Notes: generated from the letters alone by a model not told the origin. A stretch of 64,000 nucleotides of DNA from an uncultured Pelagibacteraceae bacterium (GCA_902580505.1 CACHLB010000001.1:62001-126000), one strand, 5' to 3'. Positions 10,399 through 22,886 are shown, counted from the first letter of the stretch. Translations and numbers: made by a program.

Positions 10399-10418
10399 AA
10401 ATAACTGTCAGGTTATTT
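10399..10418 (-). promoter_or_regulatory. hairpin in the rpsL leader
   Basis: A perfect 7-bp stem (AAATAAC/GTTATTT) closes a 6-base loop, about 30 bases before the rpsL start codon. It could shape translation initiation or be a binding site for a ribosomal-protein repressor, but it is AU-rich and weak, so the role is open. Confidence 0.35.
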
Positions 10419-10468
10419 GTGGCAGCGTTTAGTGCACAAGTCACTACATTCCAACCAAAAACACGCAC

Positions 10469-10496
10469 AAAATACTATAGAAATTCCATTTGTCAA
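10469..10496 (-). promoter_or_regulatory. sigma70-type promoter for rpsL-rpsG-fusA-rpsJ
   Basis: On the minus strand a perfect -35 TTGACA (10491-10496) is followed after 16 bases by -10 TATTTT (10469-10474). It lies in the 156-base gap after rpoB-rpoC... read upstream of rpsL, the only sizeable gap in the block, and would give a leader of roughly 90 bases. Note that rpoC lies on the far side of the gap when numbered by window position but its stop is at 10526, so this promoter is just downstream of rpoC. Confidence 0.6.
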
Positions 10497-10525
10497 ATCA
10501 AAAGACATGGAAAAATGACTAATTT

Positions 10526-13500
10526 TTATTGATTTACGGGGCTTTCTGCTTGTTCAATCTTCTCGTTCTCAGCAATGAATTTTTCATCGTCTAAACGAGC
10601 TTTCTTGTTCCACAAATTTTTAACAGATCCAGTTCCGGCAGGGACTAATCTACCAACAATAACATTTTCCTTTAATCCAGATAGTTTATCTACTTTACCT
10701 TTAATAGCAGCGTCTGTTAAAACTCTTGTTGTTTCTTGGAAAGAAGCAGCTGAAATAAATGATTCTGTTTGAAGTGAGGCTTTAGTTATTCCCATTAAAA
10801 CTCTTTCACCAACAGCAGGATTTTTACCATCTTTAACAAGTTGTTCGTTAGTATTTTCAAATTTAATTCTATCAACAATTTCGCCAGGTAAATATGTACT
10901 ATCTCCTTGAACTTTTACTTCAATTTTTTTCAACATTTGTCTTAAAATTACCTCAATGTGCTTATCATTGATAATTACACCTTGCAGTCTATAAACATCT
11001 TGAACTTGGTTAACAAAATATTCAGTTAATTCTTCTATACCTAATATTCTTAGAATATCATGAGGTAATGGTTGACCATCTAACAGGTACTCGCCTTTTT
11101 TTATTTTTTCTCCTTGATTAAAATTAATATGTTTTCCTTTTGGAATTAAATAACTTGAAGTATCACCATTTTCAGATTCAATTGTTACTCTTTGCTTACC
11201 TCTTACCTCTTTACCAAATATTACTTTACCATCATTCTCTGCGATAATTGCGCTATCTTTTGCTTTTCTTGCTTCAAATAATTCTGCTACTCTCGGTAGA
11301 CCTCCTGTTATATCTTTAGTCTTTGTAGTCTCTTTAGGCAATCTAGCTATTACATCACCCGCCGAAATTTTTTGTCCGTCTTTAACGGATAAAATTGAGT
11401 CTGGAACTAAATAGTATCTTGCTTCATTATCATCAGCTTTTTTAACAACATTTCCTTTTGAATCTCTTAAAGTAATTCTTGGTTTTAAATCTGTATTTTT
11501 AGATTGAGTTTTCCAATCTACAACTGCTTTAGTAGAAATCCCAGTTGCATCATCGGTTGTTTCAGCAATAGATACACCATCTATTAAATCTACATAGTTT
11601 GCTATTCCATCTTTTTCAGCAATAACTGGTGTTGTGTATGGATCCCACTCACATATTTTAGAACCCTTTTTGACTTTATCTCCATTCTCAAAGAAAAGTT
11701 TTGATCCATACGGCACTTTATATGATGCTACTTGAAGTCCGTTGTCGTCCTCGATAGAAAGTTCAGTATTTCTTCCCATTACAATTAAATTCTTTTTTGA
11801 ATCAATTAATAAATTTGTATTAACAATCTTAAGTGTACCATCGTTGTTTGATACTATTTGAGAGTCTTGTTTTACAGAAGCTGTTCCTCCAACGTGGAAA
11901 GTTCTCATTGTAAGTTGAGTTCCTGGTTCACCAATTGATTGTGCTGAGATCATTCCAATTGCCTCTCCAACGTGAACCATTTTTCCTCTTGATAGATCTC
12001 TTCCGTATGATGTGGCGCAAACACCTTCTTTCATTCCACATGTCATTACTGAATAGACATTTAAGCTTTTTACACCTGCAGAATCTATTTTTTCACATCC
12101 TGCTTCGTCGATCATTTGATCTTTTTTGATTAATACTTCCCCAGTTAATGGATTTTTTACATCTTTTGCAACAACTCTTCCGAGAGCTCTTTCTGACAAA
12201 CTAACCATTATGTTACCACCTTCTAAAACTTCCGTAAGTTTTATGGAACCACATTTTTTTGTGCATTTAGGTGCAGTAATTGTTAAATCTTGAGCAACAT
12301 CACAAAGTCTTCTAGTTAAGTATCCTGAGCTTGCAGTCTTCAAAGCAGTATCAGCTAATCCTTTTCTAGCACCGTGTGTTGAATTAAAATATTCTAATGC
12401 TGTTAAACCCTCTTTAAAATTTGATGTAATTGGAGACTCTATAATTTCTCCAGATGGTTTTGCAATTAAACCTCTCATTCCAGCTAATTGTTTCATTTGA
12501 GCAGCTGAACCCCTTGCGCCACTATCTGCCATCATAAATACTGAATTAATTTTTAATCCATCCTCAGTCATTTCTGTAGCAGAAATTCTTTTCATCATTT
12601 CAGATGCAACTTTATCTGTACATTTTGACCATGCATCAATAACTTTATTATATTTTTCACCTCTTGTTATTAACCCTTCTGCATATTGATTTTCATAATC
12701 TGAAATTAGTTTTTTAGTTTCATCAATTAATAGTTGTTTGTTATCTGGAATAACTAAATCGTCTTTACCAAATGATATTCCAGCTTTGAAAGCATGTTTA
12801 AATCCAAGATCTTTTAATTTATCACAAAATATAACTGTACTTTTTTGACCAGAAAATCTGAACACATGATCGATAACCTCGGAAACTATTTTTTTTGGTA
12901 GCAATCTGTCAACTAAAGCAAATTTATTATTTATATTTTTGGGAATTAAGTTTGCTAATAAAAATCTTCCAGCAGTACTTATATGTTTTTCATATTTATT
13001 GTTACCTTCTTCATCAACAGTTGCAAATCGTGAAACTATTCTTGAATGAACTTTAATTTGGCCAATTTCTAATGCATGCTCAATCTCTGAAGTATTTACA
13101 AAGTATCCTTCAATTCTATCCGTTTGATATGGTGGTTGAGAGAGATAATAAATTCCTAAAATCATATCTTGACTTGGAACAATTATAGGTTTCCCGTTTG
13201 ATGGGCTTAATATATTGTTTGTAGACATCATTAAAACTCTTGCTTCTAATTGAGCCTCTAAACTTAGTGGAACGTGAACTGCCATTTGATCACCATCAAA
13301 ATCTGCATTAAATGCTGCACATGTTAGTGGATGTAATTCAATTGCATTTCCTTCTATTAATTTTGGTTCAAATGCTTGAACACCTAATCTGTGTAGAGTT
13401 GGAGCTCTGTTTAATATAACTGGATGCTCTCTAACAATTAATTCTAAAGCATCCCAAACTTCATTTCTCTCTCTTTCAACAAGTTTTTTAGCTTGCTTGA

Positions 13501-14692
13501 TTGTAGATGCTAATCCAAGTTTATTTAATCTAGCATATAAAAATGGTTTAAATAATTCCAAAGCCATTTTCTTAGGTAAACCACATTCATGTAATTTTAA
13601 GTCTGGTCCAACTACTATTACTGATCTTCCAGAATAATCTACTCTTTTACCTAACAAATTTTGTCTAAATCTTCCTTGTTTACCTTTAAGCATTTCTGCC
13701 AAAGATTTTAATGGTCTTTTTCCTGTTCCTGTAATTACTCTTCCTCTTCTTCCATTATCAAATAATGCATCAACTGATTCTTGCAGCATTCTTTTTTCAT
13801 TTCTAATAATTATGTCTGGAGCTTTTAGATCCATTAATCTTTTTAATCGGTTATTTCTATTTATAACTCTTCTGTATAAATCATTTAAATCAGATGTAGC
13901 AAATCGCCCTCCGTCCAATGGAACTAATGGTCTTAACTCAGGTGGAATTACTGGTATTGTAGTTAAAATCATCCACTCAGGTTTATTTCCAGTCTCAATA
14001 AATGACTCAATTAATTTTAATCTTTTAATCGATCTTTCCTCTGAAACTTTTGATTTAGTTTCCTTAATTGACTTAATTAGTGCTTGTTTTTCATCTTCCA
14101 AATCTATCGATTTTAGTATTTCTAGTATAGCTTCAGCACCAATTCCTGCTGTAAATGACTCCTCGCCATACTCATCTTGATATTTAATTAGCTCCTCCTC
14201 ACCTAAAAGTTGGTTTTTCTTAAGTCCTGTTAAGCCTGGCTCTATAACTATGAAATTTTCAAAATATAGAACTCTTTCTACCTCTTTAAGTTTCATATCA
14301 ATCGCAAGAGATATTCTGCTAGGTAAAGATTTTAGGAACCATATGTGAGCAACTGGAGTTGCTAGATTTATGTGACCCATTCTTTCACGTCTTACATTTG
14401 ATTTTGTAACCTCAACACCACATTTTTCACAAATAATACCTCTAAATTTCATTCTTTTATATTTACCACAAAGGCACTCATAATCCTTTATTGGTCCAAA
14501 AATTCTTGCACAAAATAGTCCATCTTTTTCAGGTCTAAAAGTTCTATAGTTTATTGTTTCAGGTTTTTTTATTTCACCATATGTCCATGATTTGATTTTC
14601 TCTGGACTAGCAAGTGTAATTTTAATGCTATTAAAATTTTGCGCTTCTGAAATTTCTGATGATTTAAATAAATCTGTTAATTCTTTACTCAT
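10526..14692 (-). CDS. rpoC: RNA polymerase beta' subunit
   Basis: Beta' forms one pincer of RNA polymerase and holds the catalytic magnesium. The NADFDGDQM motif is at residues 462-470, with Asp464, Asp466 and Asp468 as metal ligands. The N-terminal zinc cluster ([19 protein letters not shown]) and the bridge-helix and trigger-loop regions are present, and the 1388-residue length is typical of alphaproteobacteria. It starts one base after the rpoB stop. Confidence 0.98.
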   Translation of the reverse strand: MSKELTDLFKSSEISEAQNFNSIKITLASPEKIKSWTYGEIKKPETINYRTFRPEKDGLFCARIFGPIKDYECLCGKYKRMKFRGIICEKCGVEVTKSNVRRERMGHINLATPVAHIWFLKSLPSRISLAIDMKLKEVERVLYFENFIVIEPGLTGLKKNQLLGEEELIKYQDEYGEESFTAGIGAEAILEILKSIDLEDEKQALIKSIKETKSKVSEERSIKRLKLIESFIETGNKPEWMILTTIPVIPPELRPLVPLDGGRFATSDLNDLYRRVINRNNRLKRLMDLKAPDIIIRNEKRMLQESVDALFDNGRRGRVITGTGKRPLKSLAEMLKGKQGRFRQNLLGKRVDYSGRSVIVVGPDLKLHECGLPKKMALELFKPFLYARLNKLGLASTIKQAKKLVERERNEVWDALELIVREHPVILNRAPTLHRLGVQAFEPKLIEGNAIELHPLTCAAFNADFDGDQMAVHVPLSLEAQLEARVLMMSTNNILSPSNGKPIIVPSQDMILGIYYLSQPPYQTDRIEGYFVNTSEIEHALEIGQIKVHSRIVSRFATVDEEGNNKYEKHISTAGRFLLANLIPKNINNKFALVDRLLPKKIVSEVIDHVFRFSGQKSTVIFCDKLKDLGFKHAFKAGISFGKDDLVIPDNKQLLIDETKKLISDYENQYAEGLITRGEKYNKVIDAWSKCTDKVASEMMKRISATEMTEDGLKINSVFMMADSGARGSAAQMKQLAGMRGLIAKPSGEIIESPITSNFKEGLTALEYFNSTHGARKGLADTALKTASSGYLTRRLCDVAQDLTITAPKCTKKCGSIKLTEVLEGGNIMVSLSERALGRVVAKDVKNPLTGEVLIKKDQMIDEAGCEKIDSAGVKSLNVYSVMTCGMKEGVCATSYGRDLSRGKMVHVGEAIGMISAQSIGEPGTQLTMRTFHVGGTASVKQDSQIVSNNDGTLKIVNTNLLIDSKKNLIVMGRNTELSIEDDNGLQVASYKVPYGSKLFFENGDKVKKGSKICEWDPYTTPVIAEKDGIANYVDLIDGVSIAETTDDATGISTKAVVDWKTQSKNTDLKPRITLRDSKGNVVKKADDNEARYYLVPDSILSVKDGQKISAGDVIARLPKETTKTKDITGGLPRVAELFEARKAKDSAIIAENDGKVIFGKEVRGKQRVTIESENGDTSSYLIPKGKHINFNQGEKIKKGEYLLDGQPLPHDILRILGIEELTEYFVNQVQDVYRLQGVIINDKHIEVILRQMLKKIEVKVQGDSTYLPGEIVDRIKFENTNEQLVKDGKNPAVGERVLMGITKASLQTESFISAASFQETTRVLTDAAIKGKVDKLSGLKENVIVGRLVPAGTGSVKNLWNKKARLDDEKFIAENEKIEQAESPVNQ

Positions 14693-14693
14693 A

Positions 14694-17600
14694 TTAATTT
14701 AGCTCCACATTTAAAGCTAGAGATTTAATTTCTTTAACTAAAACGTTAAATGATTCTGGTATACCAGATTCAAAATTTTCCTCACCTTTTACAATCGTTT
14801 CATATACTTTAACTCTTCCAGCAACATCATCAGATTTAACCGTTAATATTTCTTGTAGTGTATATGACGCCCCATAAGCCTCTAAAGCCCATACTTCCAT
14901 TTCACCAAATCTTTGTCCACCCAATTGTGCTTTACCACCTAAAGGTTGCTGCGTTACCAAACTATATGGCCCTGTAGATCTTGCATGAATTTTATCTTCT
15001 ACAAGATGATGAAGTTTTAACATGTATATTGTCCCAACTGTAACTTGTCTATCAAATTTCTCTCCAGTTCTACCATCCCATAGAGTAGTTTGCCCTGAAT
15101 TCGGTAATTCTGCTAGTTCTAACATTTTTGTTACATCATTTTCTTTAGCACCATCAAAAACAGGTGTGGCTATCGGCACACCATTTCTAATATTTGAACA
15201 TAAATCTTCAAACTCTGAAGCATTTAATTTTTCTATTTCTTCATCATAAATTTCTTTACCATATACTTCTTTTAAAAATGTTTTAATTTTTTCTGTTTTT
15301 TCAATTTTCTTTTGATTTTCATTTACTAATTGATTTAATTTCTCACCTAGCTCGGTACAAGACCATCCTAAGTGTGTTTCTAATATTTGACCTACATTCA
15401 TCCTACTTGGTACACCTAAAGGGTTAAGAACTATATCAACTGGTTTACCATTTTCTCTATATGGCATGTCCTCAACAGGAATTATTTTACTAACTACTCC
15501 TTTATTACCGTGTCTTCCTGACATCTTATCACCTGGTCTTAATCTTCTTTTTATAGCAACAAAGACTTTTACCATTTTCATTACACTTGGTAATAAATCA
15601 TCTCCTTGTCTAATTTTTAAAACTTTATCCTCAAATCTGTCTTGAATATCTTGTTTGGCACTATTGTATTGATCTTTAATTTGAGACAGTGATGATAGTT
15701 TTGATTGATCAACAACTGAAATTTTAAATAAATCTGAAACCGGTAAAATATCAATTATTTCATCGTTCAATGTAGTATTTACTTCAAAATCTTTAATTTT
15801 TTTATTTGTTTTTGTTCCATCTAAGATAGAAGAAAGCCTCTGTTTAATACTTCTTTCAAGTATTTCTTCTTCAACCTTTTTATCTTCTTGGACACTTTCA
15901 ATCTCTGCTCTTTCAATGGTTATTGATCTTTCGTCTTTATCAATACCATGTCTATTAAAAACTCTTACATCAACTACTATTCCACCGCTTCCACTTGGCA
16001 TTTTTAACGATGTATCTGTAACATCTATTGCTTTTTCACCAAATATAGATCGAAGCAGCTTTTCCTCAGGGCCAGAGGCAGTATCACCTTTAGGTGTAAC
16101 TTTACCTACCAAAATATCACCTGGTTTAACTTCTGCTCCAATATATACTATTCCTGACTCATCTAAATTTTTTAAAGATTCTTCATTAACATTTGGAATA
16201 TCTCTTGTAATGTCTTCTTCACCTAATTTAGTATCTCTAGCCATTACTTCATACTCTTCTATATGAATTGATGTAAACACGTCATCTGTTACACATCTTT
16301 CTGAAATTAATATTGAATCTTCAAAATTGTAACCTTGCCATGGCATAAATGCGACAGTAACATTTTTGCCTAAAGCTAATTCACCTACTTTTGTAGAAGG
16401 ACCATCTGCTATAATATCCCCTGATTTCACTTTGTCGCCAACTCTAACTAATGGTTTCTGATTTATACAAGTATTTTGATTAGATCTCTTAAACTTTTGT
16501 AAGTTGTAAATGTCTACACCAGATTTTGAGTAATCCTTTTCACTTGAAGCTTTTATAACTATTCTTTTACCATCAATTTTATCAACAACTCCATCTCTTC
16601 TCGCAACAATCGTAACACCTGAGTCTAATGCAACATCACTTTCAATACCTGTACCAACAAGTGGAGCCTCAGGTTTTAGTAGTGGTACTGCTTGTCTCAT
16701 CATATTGGATCCCATTAATGCTCTGTTAGCATCATCATTCTCTAAAAAAGGAATTAAAGAAGCTGCAACGGAAACTAGTTGTTTTGGAGAAACATCAATA
16801 TAATCAATGTTATCAGGTTTAGCCAAAATAAAATTAAGGTTTTGTCTACAAGATACTAACTCTTCAGTGAATTTTCCTTTTTTATCAATTAAAGAGTTGG
16901 CTTGTGCGATTGTAAATTTAGTTTCTTCCATTGCTGAAAGATATTCAATATTGCTTTGAACCACTCCCTCTTTAACTTTTTTATAAGGACTTTCTATAAA
17001 ACCATACTTATTGATTTTAGAGTATGTAGAAAGACTATTTATTAATCCAATATTTGGTCCCTCAGGAGTTTCAATCGGACAAATTCTACCATAATGAGTT
17101 GGATGTACGTCTCTTACTTCAAATCCAGCCCTCTCTCTAGTTAATCCTCCAGGACCTAATGCTGAAACTCGCCTTTTATGTGTAATTTCCGATAACGGAT
17201 TTGTTTGATCCATAAATTGAGATAGTTGTGAAGTTGCAAAGAAATCTTTTAATGAAATTGTTAATGGTTTAGCATTTATTAAGTCTTGTGGCATAGCTGA
17301 CTCAACATCTAAAGTTGTCATTTTTTCTTTGATGGCTCTTTCCATTCTGTATACACCTATTCGCGCTTGGTTCTCAACAAGTTCACCTACAGATCTTACT
17401 CTCCTGTTTCCTAAATGATCAATATCGTCAACCTCATCTTTTCCATCTCTAAGATCTAACATTTTCTGAATAATTGATAAAATATCGTCATTTCTTAAGA
17501 TTGTTATTTTATCCGAACATGTGAGCTCTAATCTTGAGTTCATCTTAACTCTTCCTACGTCAGACAAATCGTATCTATCAGAACTGAAAAATAGATTATT

Positions 17601-18776
17601 AAATATCTGTGTTGCTATTTCTATTGTTGGAGGTTCGCCAGGTCTTAAAACTTTATAAATTTCAGTAATTGCATCATTTTTATTATCGTTTTTATCGTTA
17701 AAAATACTCAATAATAAATATGGGCCTTTATTGATTGAATTAGTTCTAGATATATCAATTTTTTTGATATCCGCTTCAATAATTTTATTAATTATAGTCT
17801 CATTAAGTTCAGTTCCAATTTTAAATATATCTTCACCAATAGTAATATCCCTGTGTAAAAATTTTCCATAAAGAGATTCACTTGACACAAAAATCTCTTT
17901 TAAACCTTCATTTGAGAGTTTTTTTGCTGTTAAAAAATTAATTTTTTCTCCTAGTTTTACTACAACTTTATTATTTTTTGCATCAATAACTTCCTCTGAA
18001 AAATTTTTAGCTTTGTAATTTTCTGGATCAAATTTTGTTTTCCACTTATTTAAACTTTTATCATAATTCAATGTTTCTTTTTGATAAAATTCATCAACAA
18101 TATCATTTTTTGAAAATCCTAGAGCTTGTAACAAAGTTGACACTAATATTTTTTTTTTTCTATCAATTCTAAAATACAACAAATCCTTGACGTCAAATTC
18201 AAAGTCTAACCAAGATCCACGATTAGGAATTACACGACAGTTAAATAATAGTTTACCACTAGCATGTGATTTACCCTTATCATGATCAAAGAAAACACCT
18301 GGACTTCTGTGCATTTGGTTAACAACAACTCTTTGAACTCCGTTAGTTATAAAAGTTCCACTATTTGTCATCATTGGAACTTCTCCCATATAAACTTCTT
18401 GCTCTTTTGCAGATAGAATATCTTTTGTGTTATTTTCTTGATCAATCTCATAGACAACTAGTCTAAGAGTACATTTTAGAGCTGCAGAATAAGTCAGTCC
18501 TCTAGCAATACATTCTTCAACATCAAATTTTGGTTTTTCTAATTTATATGATACATATTCCAAAGTTGCTTTATCATTTAAGTCTTCAATTGGGAAAATA
18601 CTTTTAAAAACTCTATCAAAACCTTTAACAAGGTGTTGCTCAACATCTTGTTTGAATTCTGTGAGTTCTTTGTAAGAATTTTTTTGTACCTCAATAAGAT
18701 TTGGTATAGATAAACTTTCCTTAAGTTTTCCGAAACTTTTTCTAATATTTTTCTTTTCTGTAAAAGATAATTGCAT
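14694..18776 (-). CDS. rpoB: RNA polymerase beta subunit
   Basis: Beta is the second large subunit of RNA polymerase and carries the rifampicin pocket. The region [19 protein letters not shown] followed by [10 protein letters not shown] matches the wild-type pocket at the Asp516, His526 and Ser531 equivalents, so a rifampicin-sensitive enzyme is expected. At 1360 residues the length is normal. It follows rplL after a short gap holding a hairpin and runs directly into rpoC. Confidence 0.98.
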   Translation of the reverse strand: MQLSFTEKKNIRKSFGKLKESLSIPNLIEVQKNSYKELTEFKQDVEQHLVKGFDRVFKSIFPIEDLNDKATLEYVSYKLEKPKFDVEECIARGLTYSAALKCTLRLVVYEIDQENNTKDILSAKEQEVYMGEVPMMTNSGTFITNGVQRVVVNQMHRSPGVFFDHDKGKSHASGKLLFNCRVIPNRGSWLDFEFDVKDLLYFRIDRKKKILVSTLLQALGFSKNDIVDEFYQKETLNYDKSLNKWKTKFDPENYKAKNFSEEVIDAKNNKVVVKLGEKINFLTAKKLSNEGLKEIFVSSESLYGKFLHRDITIGEDIFKIGTELNETIINKIIEADIKKIDISRTNSINKGPYLLLSIFNDKNDNKNDAITEIYKVLRPGEPPTIEIATQIFNNLFFSSDRYDLSDVGRVKMNSRLELTCSDKITILRNDDILSIIQKMLDLRDGKDEVDDIDHLGNRRVRSVGELVENQARIGVYRMERAIKEKMTTLDVESAMPQDLINAKPLTISLKDFFATSQLSQFMDQTNPLSEITHKRRVSALGPGGLTRERAGFEVRDVHPTHYGRICPIETPEGPNIGLINSLSTYSKINKYGFIESPYKKVKEGVVQSNIEYLSAMEETKFTIAQANSLIDKKGKFTEELVSCRQNLNFILAKPDNIDYIDVSPKQLVSVAASLIPFLENDDANRALMGSNMMRQAVPLLKPEAPLVGTGIESDVALDSGVTIVARRDGVVDKIDGKRIVIKASSEKDYSKSGVDIYNLQKFKRSNQNTCINQKPLVRVGDKVKSGDIIADGPSTKVGELALGKNVTVAFMPWQGYNFEDSILISERCVTDDVFTSIHIEEYEVMARDTKLGEEDITRDIPNVNEESLKNLDESGIVYIGAEVKPGDILVGKVTPKGDTASGPEEKLLRSIFGEKAIDVTDTSLKMPSGSGGIVVDVRVFNRHGIDKDERSITIERAEIESVQEDKKVEEEILERSIKQRLSSILDGTKTNKKIKDFEVNTTLNDEIIDILPVSDLFKISVVDQSKLSSLSQIKDQYNSAKQDIQDRFEDKVLKIRQGDDLLPSVMKMVKVFVAIKRRLRPGDKMSGRHGNKGVVSKIIPVEDMPYRENGKPVDIVLNPLGVPSRMNVGQILETHLGWSCTELGEKLNQLVNENQKKIEKTEKIKTFLKEVYGKEIYDEEIEKLNASEFEDLCSNIRNGVPIATPVFDGAKENDVTKMLELAELPNSGQTTLWDGRTGEKFDRQVTVGTIYMLKLHHLVEDKIHARSTGPYSLVTQQPLGGKAQLGGQRFGEMEVWALEAYGASYTLQEILTVKSDDVAGRVKVYETIVKGEENFESGIPESFNVLVKEIKSLALNVELN

Positions 18777-18783
18777 CTCAGCT

Positions 18784-18807
18784 ACTGATTAAAAACTTTT
18801 AACCAGT
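18784..18807 (-). promoter_or_regulatory. hairpin between rplL and rpoB
   Basis: On the minus strand ACTGGTTAAA pairs with TTTTAATCAGT across a small loop, about ten pairs with one G-U. There is no U-run after it. In E. coli the rplL-rpoB gap holds an attenuator and an RNase III site that lower rpoBC relative to L7/L12; this hairpin sits where such a control element would be. Function is inferred from position. Confidence 0.45.
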
Positions 18808-18824
18808 AAATAATCCTATCTAAT

Positions 18825-19196
18825 TTATTTTAGTTCTACTTTTGCGCCAGCTGCTTCAAGTTTTTGCTTAATCTCTTCAGCCTCTTTTTTATTAACACCT
18901 GATTTGACTTCTTTTGGTGCACCTTCAACTAAATCTTTTGCTTCTTTAAGGCCTAAAGCAGTAATAGCTCTAACCTCTTTAATAACATTAATTTTTTTAT
19001 CTCCAGCTGCAGTAAGCATAATTGTAAATTCATCTTTTTCTTCAGCTGGTGCTGCTCCACCTGCCGCTGCTGGTGCTGCTGCTACAGCTGCTGCTGCAGT
19101 CACTCCCCATTTTTCCTCAAGTTGTTTTGAAAGTTCAGCTGCTTCTACAACAGTTAAACTTGATAAGTCATCTATAATTTTATTTAAATCAGCCAT
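18825..19196 (-). CDS. rplL: 50S ribosomal protein L7/L12
   Basis: L7/L12 forms the flexible stalk that recruits and activates translational GTPases. The order is typical: an N-terminal dimerisation helix, an Ala/Pro/Gly-rich hinge around residues 33-52 and the C-terminal domain with [17 protein letters not shown]. The 123-residue length is normal. It follows rplJ in the usual order and is separated from rpoB by 48 bases. Confidence 0.98.
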   Translation of the reverse strand: MADLNKIIDDLSSLTVVEAAELSKQLEEKWGVTAAAAVAAAPAAAGGAAPAEEKDEFTIMLTAAGDKKINVIKEVRAITALGLKEAKDLVEGAPKEVKSGVNKKEAEEIKQKLEAAGAKVELK

Positions 19197-19213
19197 ATAA
19201 ATCTTGTCCCTGG

Positions 19214-19723
19214 TTATTTTTTTGATTTTTCGAGCGCTAAAATAGCGATTTTTGACGCCGGCGCAAGTAAAATACTTGCTATTTTTTGTGCTGGAGACCT
19301 CAATATTCCTACAATTTTGGCCCTTGCTTCATCTAATGAAGGTAAGGTAGCTACATTTTTGACGCCAGCAACGTCCAAAATGTCAGAACCCATGATTCCA
19401 CCTAGAATCTTTAAATTTTCATTTTCTTTTGAAAAATTTGTTAATATTTTTGCAGAAGTTATTGCATCTTTTGATAAAGCTACAGCAGTAGGTCCTGAAA
19501 ATAAGTTTGAAAGATCTTTGCATCTTGTTTTTTCTAAAGCCAATTTTGTTATTCTATTATTAGTAATTTTAAATTTTATTCCATGTTCTCTCATCTTAGA
19601 TCTTAAATCATCAAGTTGATTCATAGTTAAACCTTGATAATGAGTAACTATTACAGCCTCTGATTTTTCGAACTGATTTGTCATATCAGATATATACTGT
19701 TTCTTTTGTTCTTTATTCATCAT
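19214..19723 (-). CDS. rplJ: 50S ribosomal protein L10
   Basis: L10 anchors the L7/L12 dimers to 23S rRNA; in E. coli the L10-L12 complex represses its own operon. The 169-residue product has the conserved N-terminal domain ([19 protein letters not shown]) and an Ala-rich C-terminal helix for L7/L12 binding. It starts two bases after rplA, so no long rplJ leader is available for the E. coli-type control site. Confidence 0.97.
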   Translation of the reverse strand: MMNKEQKKQYISDMTNQFEKSEAVIVTHYQGLTMNQLDDLRSKMREHGIKFKITNNRITKLALEKTRCKDLSNLFSGPTAVALSKDAITSAKILTNFSKENENLKILGGIMGSDILDVAGVKNVATLPSLDEARAKIVGILRSPAQKIASILLAPASKIAILALEKSKK

Positions 19724-19725
19724 AA

Positions 19726-20415
19726 CTAAATACTCTTACCTAATTTAATTTTATATGAAACACCCATTGTAGAAGTTATAAAAGCTTGCTTAATTAAATC
19801 ACCTTTTATTGTATTATTTGATTTTTCCTTTTCTAATGCGTCTAATACAGCATTAAAATTCATAATTAATTTATCATCTGAAAAAGATTTATTTCCAATA
19901 CTCAAACCTATATTTCCATCTTTATCATTTCTTATTTCAACTTGTCCAGATTTTGCATCAATTATTGCTTTTTTTAAATCATTAGTTACTGATCCTAATT
20001 TTGGATTTGGCATTAATCCTTTTGGACCAAGGACTTTTCCTAATTTTGAAAGTTTTATCATCATTCCTGGAGTACAAATTAATTTTTCAAAATTTATATT
20101 GCCTGATTTTATTTCCTCTATAAGCTCATCACCTCCAACAATTTCTGCTCCAGCATCTTTTGCTTCTTGAGATTTATTATCTTCACAAACAACTCCAATT
20201 TTTACTTTTTTTGAACTTCCTCCTGGTAAATTAATTACAGTTCTAATATTAATCTCACTTTTCTTTTGCTTATTATTAATTTGGAAGCTTAAATCTAAGG
20301 ACTCATCAAATTTTGTTGTACAATTTTGCTTTAAAATAGGAATTAATTTATCTACTGCTTCAGATTGTAAATCTCTTGTTTTTTCTGGTAATTTTTTAAA
20401 CCTTTTTGAAGACAT
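19726..20415 (-). CDS. rplA: 50S ribosomal protein L1
   Basis: L1 forms the mobile stalk that guides deacylated tRNA out of the E site and can repress the L11 operon. The signature GKVLGPKGLMPNPKLGSVT is present near residues 123-141. The 229-residue length is normal. Its start overlaps the rplK stop by one base. Confidence 0.97.
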   Translation of the reverse strand: MSSKRFKKLPEKTRDLQSEAVDKLIPILKQNCTTKFDESLDLSFQINNKQKKSEINIRTVINLPGGSSKKVKIGVVCEDNKSQEAKDAGAEIVGGDELIEEIKSGNINFEKLICTPGMMIKLSKLGKVLGPKGLMPNPKLGSVTNDLKKAIIDAKSGQVEIRNDKDGNIGLSIGNKSFSDDKLIMNFNAVLDALEKEKSNNTIKGDLIKQAFITSTMGVSYKIKLGKSI

Positions 20416-20843
20416 TATTCAACTACCTCAATACCCATAGACCTAGCTGAGCCTGCAATAATTTTAGCTGCTTCGTCAACATCATGCGCATTTAAATCTG
20501 ACATTTTTTTCTCAGCGATTTCTTTTAATTGTTTCTTAGAAATTTTAGCAACAATATTTCTTCCAGGTTCTTTTGATCCACTTTTTAATTTTACAGCTTC
20601 TTTAATAAAATGAGATGCTGGTGGAGACTTAATTATAAAATCAAATTTTTTGTCTTTGTAAACTGTTATTATTACTGGAACCGGCTTGCCCGCAAATGAT
20701 TTTGTTTTTTCATTAAATGCCTTGCAAAAGTCCATTATATTTATCCCTCTTTGACCCAGGGCTGGACCTACAGGTGGGGCTGGATTTGCTTGACCTCCAT
20801 TTATTTGTAATTTTATATATCCACTTATCTCTTTTTTTGCCAT
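20415..20843 (-). CDS. rplK: 50S ribosomal protein L11
   Basis: L11 builds the GTPase-associated centre and is required for RelA activation in other bacteria. The Pro-rich N-terminal motif [17 protein letters not shown] is near residues 20-36, and the C-terminal RNA-binding domain is intact at 142 residues. It overlaps nusG and rplA by one base each. Confidence 0.98.
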   Translation of the reverse strand: MAKKEISGYIKLQINGGQANPAPPVGPALGQRGINIMDFCKAFNEKTKSFAGKPVPVIITVYKDKKFDFIIKSPPASHFIKEAVKLKSGSKEPGRNIVAKISKKQLKEIAEKKMSDLNAHDVDEAAKIIAGSARSMGIEVVE

Positions 20844-21373
20844 TAGCTTGCCTTCTCTACCTGACTGTATTCTAAATCAACTGGTGTTGGTCTTCCAAAT
20901 ATAGAAACTGAAACTTTTAATCTTAATTTGTCTTCATCTATGTCTTCGACTAAACCACTGAACGATGCAAAAGGTCCATCTATAACTTGTACTTTTTCAC
21001 CCACGTTATATTCAACACCTGATTTTGGTTGAACTACTCCATCTTTAATTTGACCAAGTATTTTTTCAATTTCTTTTTCAGATACAGGTATTGGAGTGCC
21101 TTTTGTTCCCAAAAAACCACTCACTTTTTTTAGATTTTTTATCATGTGATAAATTGTATTGTCCATTTCACTCTTTAACAAAACATATCCTGGAAAATAT
21201 TTTTTTTTTCTTTGTATCCTTTTACCTCTTTTTACTTCAGTAATATCATGGGTAGGTACGATTATTTCCTCAATTTTATCTGAAAGATTTGCTTTTGATG
21301 CTTCTTCTTTTATTTCTTGTGCCACTTTGTTTTCAAAACTTGAGTGAGATTGAACAATATACCAATTTTTCAT
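20843..21373 (-). CDS. nusG: transcription elongation and antitermination factor NusG
   Basis: NusG binds RNA polymerase through its N-terminal domain and Rho or S10 through its C-terminal KOW domain. The product starts with [13 protein letters not shown] and has the KOW motif [17 protein letters not shown] near residues 124-140; 176 residues is the usual size. It overlaps secE by one base, the standard secE-nusG-rplK order. Confidence 0.97.
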   Translation of the reverse strand: MKNWYIVQSHSSFENKVAQEIKEEASKANLSDKIEEIIVPTHDITEVKRGKRIQRKKKYFPGYVLLKSEMDNTIYHMIKNLKKVSGFLGTKGTPIPVSEKEIEKILGQIKDGVVQPKSGVEYNVGEKVQVIDGPFASFSGLVEDIDEDKLRLKVSVSIFGRPTPVDLEYSQVEKAS

Positions 21374-21564
21374 TATAGATTCACTTTCAAAACTAACTCT
21401 AAAAAAAACTGAAGAACCTGATCAAGTAATAGGAAGAATAATGCTGCTACTATTGCCATTGCAACAACCATTAAAGATCCTTGGATTACTTCTTTTCCAG
21501 TTGGCCAAGTGACCTTAAAAGCTTCTTGCTTCACATCTTGTATAAATTTTAATGGGTTTTTCAT
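21373..21564 (-). CDS. secE: preprotein translocase subunit SecE
   Basis: SecE stabilises the SecY channel in the inner membrane. The 63-residue product is the short, single-span form: an amphipathic N-terminal helix with TWPTGKEV near residues 19-26, then one hydrophobic segment from about 30 to 55. The start lies only ten bases after the 3' CCA of tRNA-Trp and has no Shine-Dalgarno sequence, so tRNA processing would leave a nearly leaderless message. Confidence 0.95.
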   Translation of the reverse strand: MKNPLKFIQDVKQEAFKVTWPTGKEVIQGSLMVVAMAIVAALFFLLLDQVLQFFLELVLKVNL

Positions 21565-21574
21565 AATTTTAGTC

Positions 21575-21650
21575 TGGCAGGAGCGGAGGGAATCGAACCC
21601 CCAACCTCCGGTTTTGGAGACCGGCGCTCTACCAATTGAGCTACACTCCT
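21575..21650 (-). tRNA. tRNA-Trp (CCA anticodon)
   Basis: A 76-base gene with encoded 3' CCA. The acceptor stem starts AGGAGTG and closes with its complement, and the anticodon stem CCGGT/ACCGG encloses CTCCAAA, giving anticodon CCA. It lies seven bases after the tuf stop and ten before secE, so it is cut out of a tuf-secE transcript. Confidence 0.97.
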
Positions 21651-21657
21651 AAGGAGT

Positions 21658-22848
21658 TTACTCTATAATCTTAGTTACTACTCCAGCTCCTACTGTTCTA
21701 CCACCTTCTCTAATAGCGAAGTTTAACTTTTCAGCCATCGCGATTGGTGTAATTAATTTTACTGTAAATTTAGCATCATCACCTGGCATAACCATTTCTG
21801 TACCAGCTGGTAATTCTACTTCACCCGTTACATCTGTTGTTCTAAAATAAAACTGAGGTCTGTATTTTGTAAAAAAAGGGGTGTGTCTTCCACCTTCTTC
21901 TTTTTTTAATACATATGCTTGAGCCTCAAATTTAGTGTGTGGAGTTATTGATCCAGGCTTACATAGTACCTGACCTCTCTCTACATCAGTCCTTTCAACA
22001 CCTCTCAAAAGTGCTCCAATGTTGTCTCCTGCTTCACCAGAATCTAGAAGTTTTCTAAACATTTCGACGCCAGTACATACTGTTTTTTTTGTTTCTCTTA
22101 TTCCAACAATTTCTATTTCATCACCAGTTTTAATTACTCCAGATTCTACTCTTCCTGTAACAACTGTACCTCTTCCCGAAATTGAGAATACATCCTCAAC
22201 AGGCATCAAGAAATCTTTATCTTTCGGTCGATCTGGTTGAGGAATAAATTCATCAACAGATTTCATAAGCTCCATTATAGAATTTTTTCCAATCTCATCA
22301 TCTCTACCTTCAACAGCAGCTAATGCTGAACCTTTGATAATTGGAGTTTTGTCACCAGGAAATTTATATGATGTTAATAAATCTTTTATTTCTTCTTCAA
22401 CAAGCTCAATCATTTCTTTATCATCAACTTGATCAACTTTATTTAAGTAAACAACGATAGCTGGAACACCAACTTGTCTTGCTAAAAGAATATGTTCTCT
22501 AGTTTGAGGCATTGGACCATCTGCAGCATTTACAACTAAAATTGCACCATCCATTTGTGCAGCACCTGTAATCATATTTTTTACATAATCTGCGTGTCCT
22601 GGACAATCAACGTGTGCATAGTGCCTTTTATCTGTTTCATACTCCACGTGTGCAGTTGAAATTGTAATTCCTCTCTCTTTTTCCTCTGGAGCTTTATCAA
22701 TTTGATCATAAGCAGTAAATTGCGCACCGCCAGATTCTGCTAATACTTTTGTGATCGCAGCAGTTAATGTTGTTTTACCATGATCAACGTGACCTATAGT
22801 TCCAATATTACAGTGCGGTTTATTTCTTACGAACTTTTCTTTTGACAT
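21658..22848 (-). CDS. tuf: translation elongation factor Tu
   Basis: EF-Tu delivers aminoacyl-tRNA to the ribosome. All GTP-binding motifs are present: [11 protein letters not shown] (residues about 19-29), [13 protein letters not shown] and the SAL-type motif GSALAA; domains II and III follow to the normal 396 residues. A Shine-Dalgarno AGAGG precedes the start. It sits between tRNA-Gly and tRNA-Trp, the tRNA-tufB arrangement, and is the only tuf copy in the window. Confidence 0.98.
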   Translation of the reverse strand: MSKEKFVRNKPHCNIGTIGHVDHGKTTLTAAITKVLAESGGAQFTAYDQIDKAPEEKERGITISTAHVEYETDKRHYAHVDCPGHADYVKNMITGAAQMDGAILVVNAADGPMPQTREHILLARQVGVPAIVVYLNKVDQVDDKEMIELVEEEIKDLLTSYKFPGDKTPIIKGSALAAVEGRDDEIGKNSIMELMKSVDEFIPQPDRPKDKDFLMPVEDVFSISGRGTVVTGRVESGVIKTGDEIEIVGIRETKKTVCTGVEMFRKLLDSGEAGDNIGALLRGVERTDVERGQVLCKPGSITPHTKFEAQAYVLKKEEGGRHTPFFTKYRPQFYFRTTDVTGEVELPAGTEMVMPGDDAKFTVKLITPIAMAEKLNFAIREGGRTVGAGVVTKIIE

Positions 22849-22886
22849 TACTTGTTTACCTCTTTTTATTTTCTTAATTTAATTTT

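Noticed and set aside
10370..10468. 33-residue N-terminal extension of S12
   Set aside because: S12 normally begins [11 protein letters not shown]; the extension lies in the leader and overlaps the predicted transcription start region.
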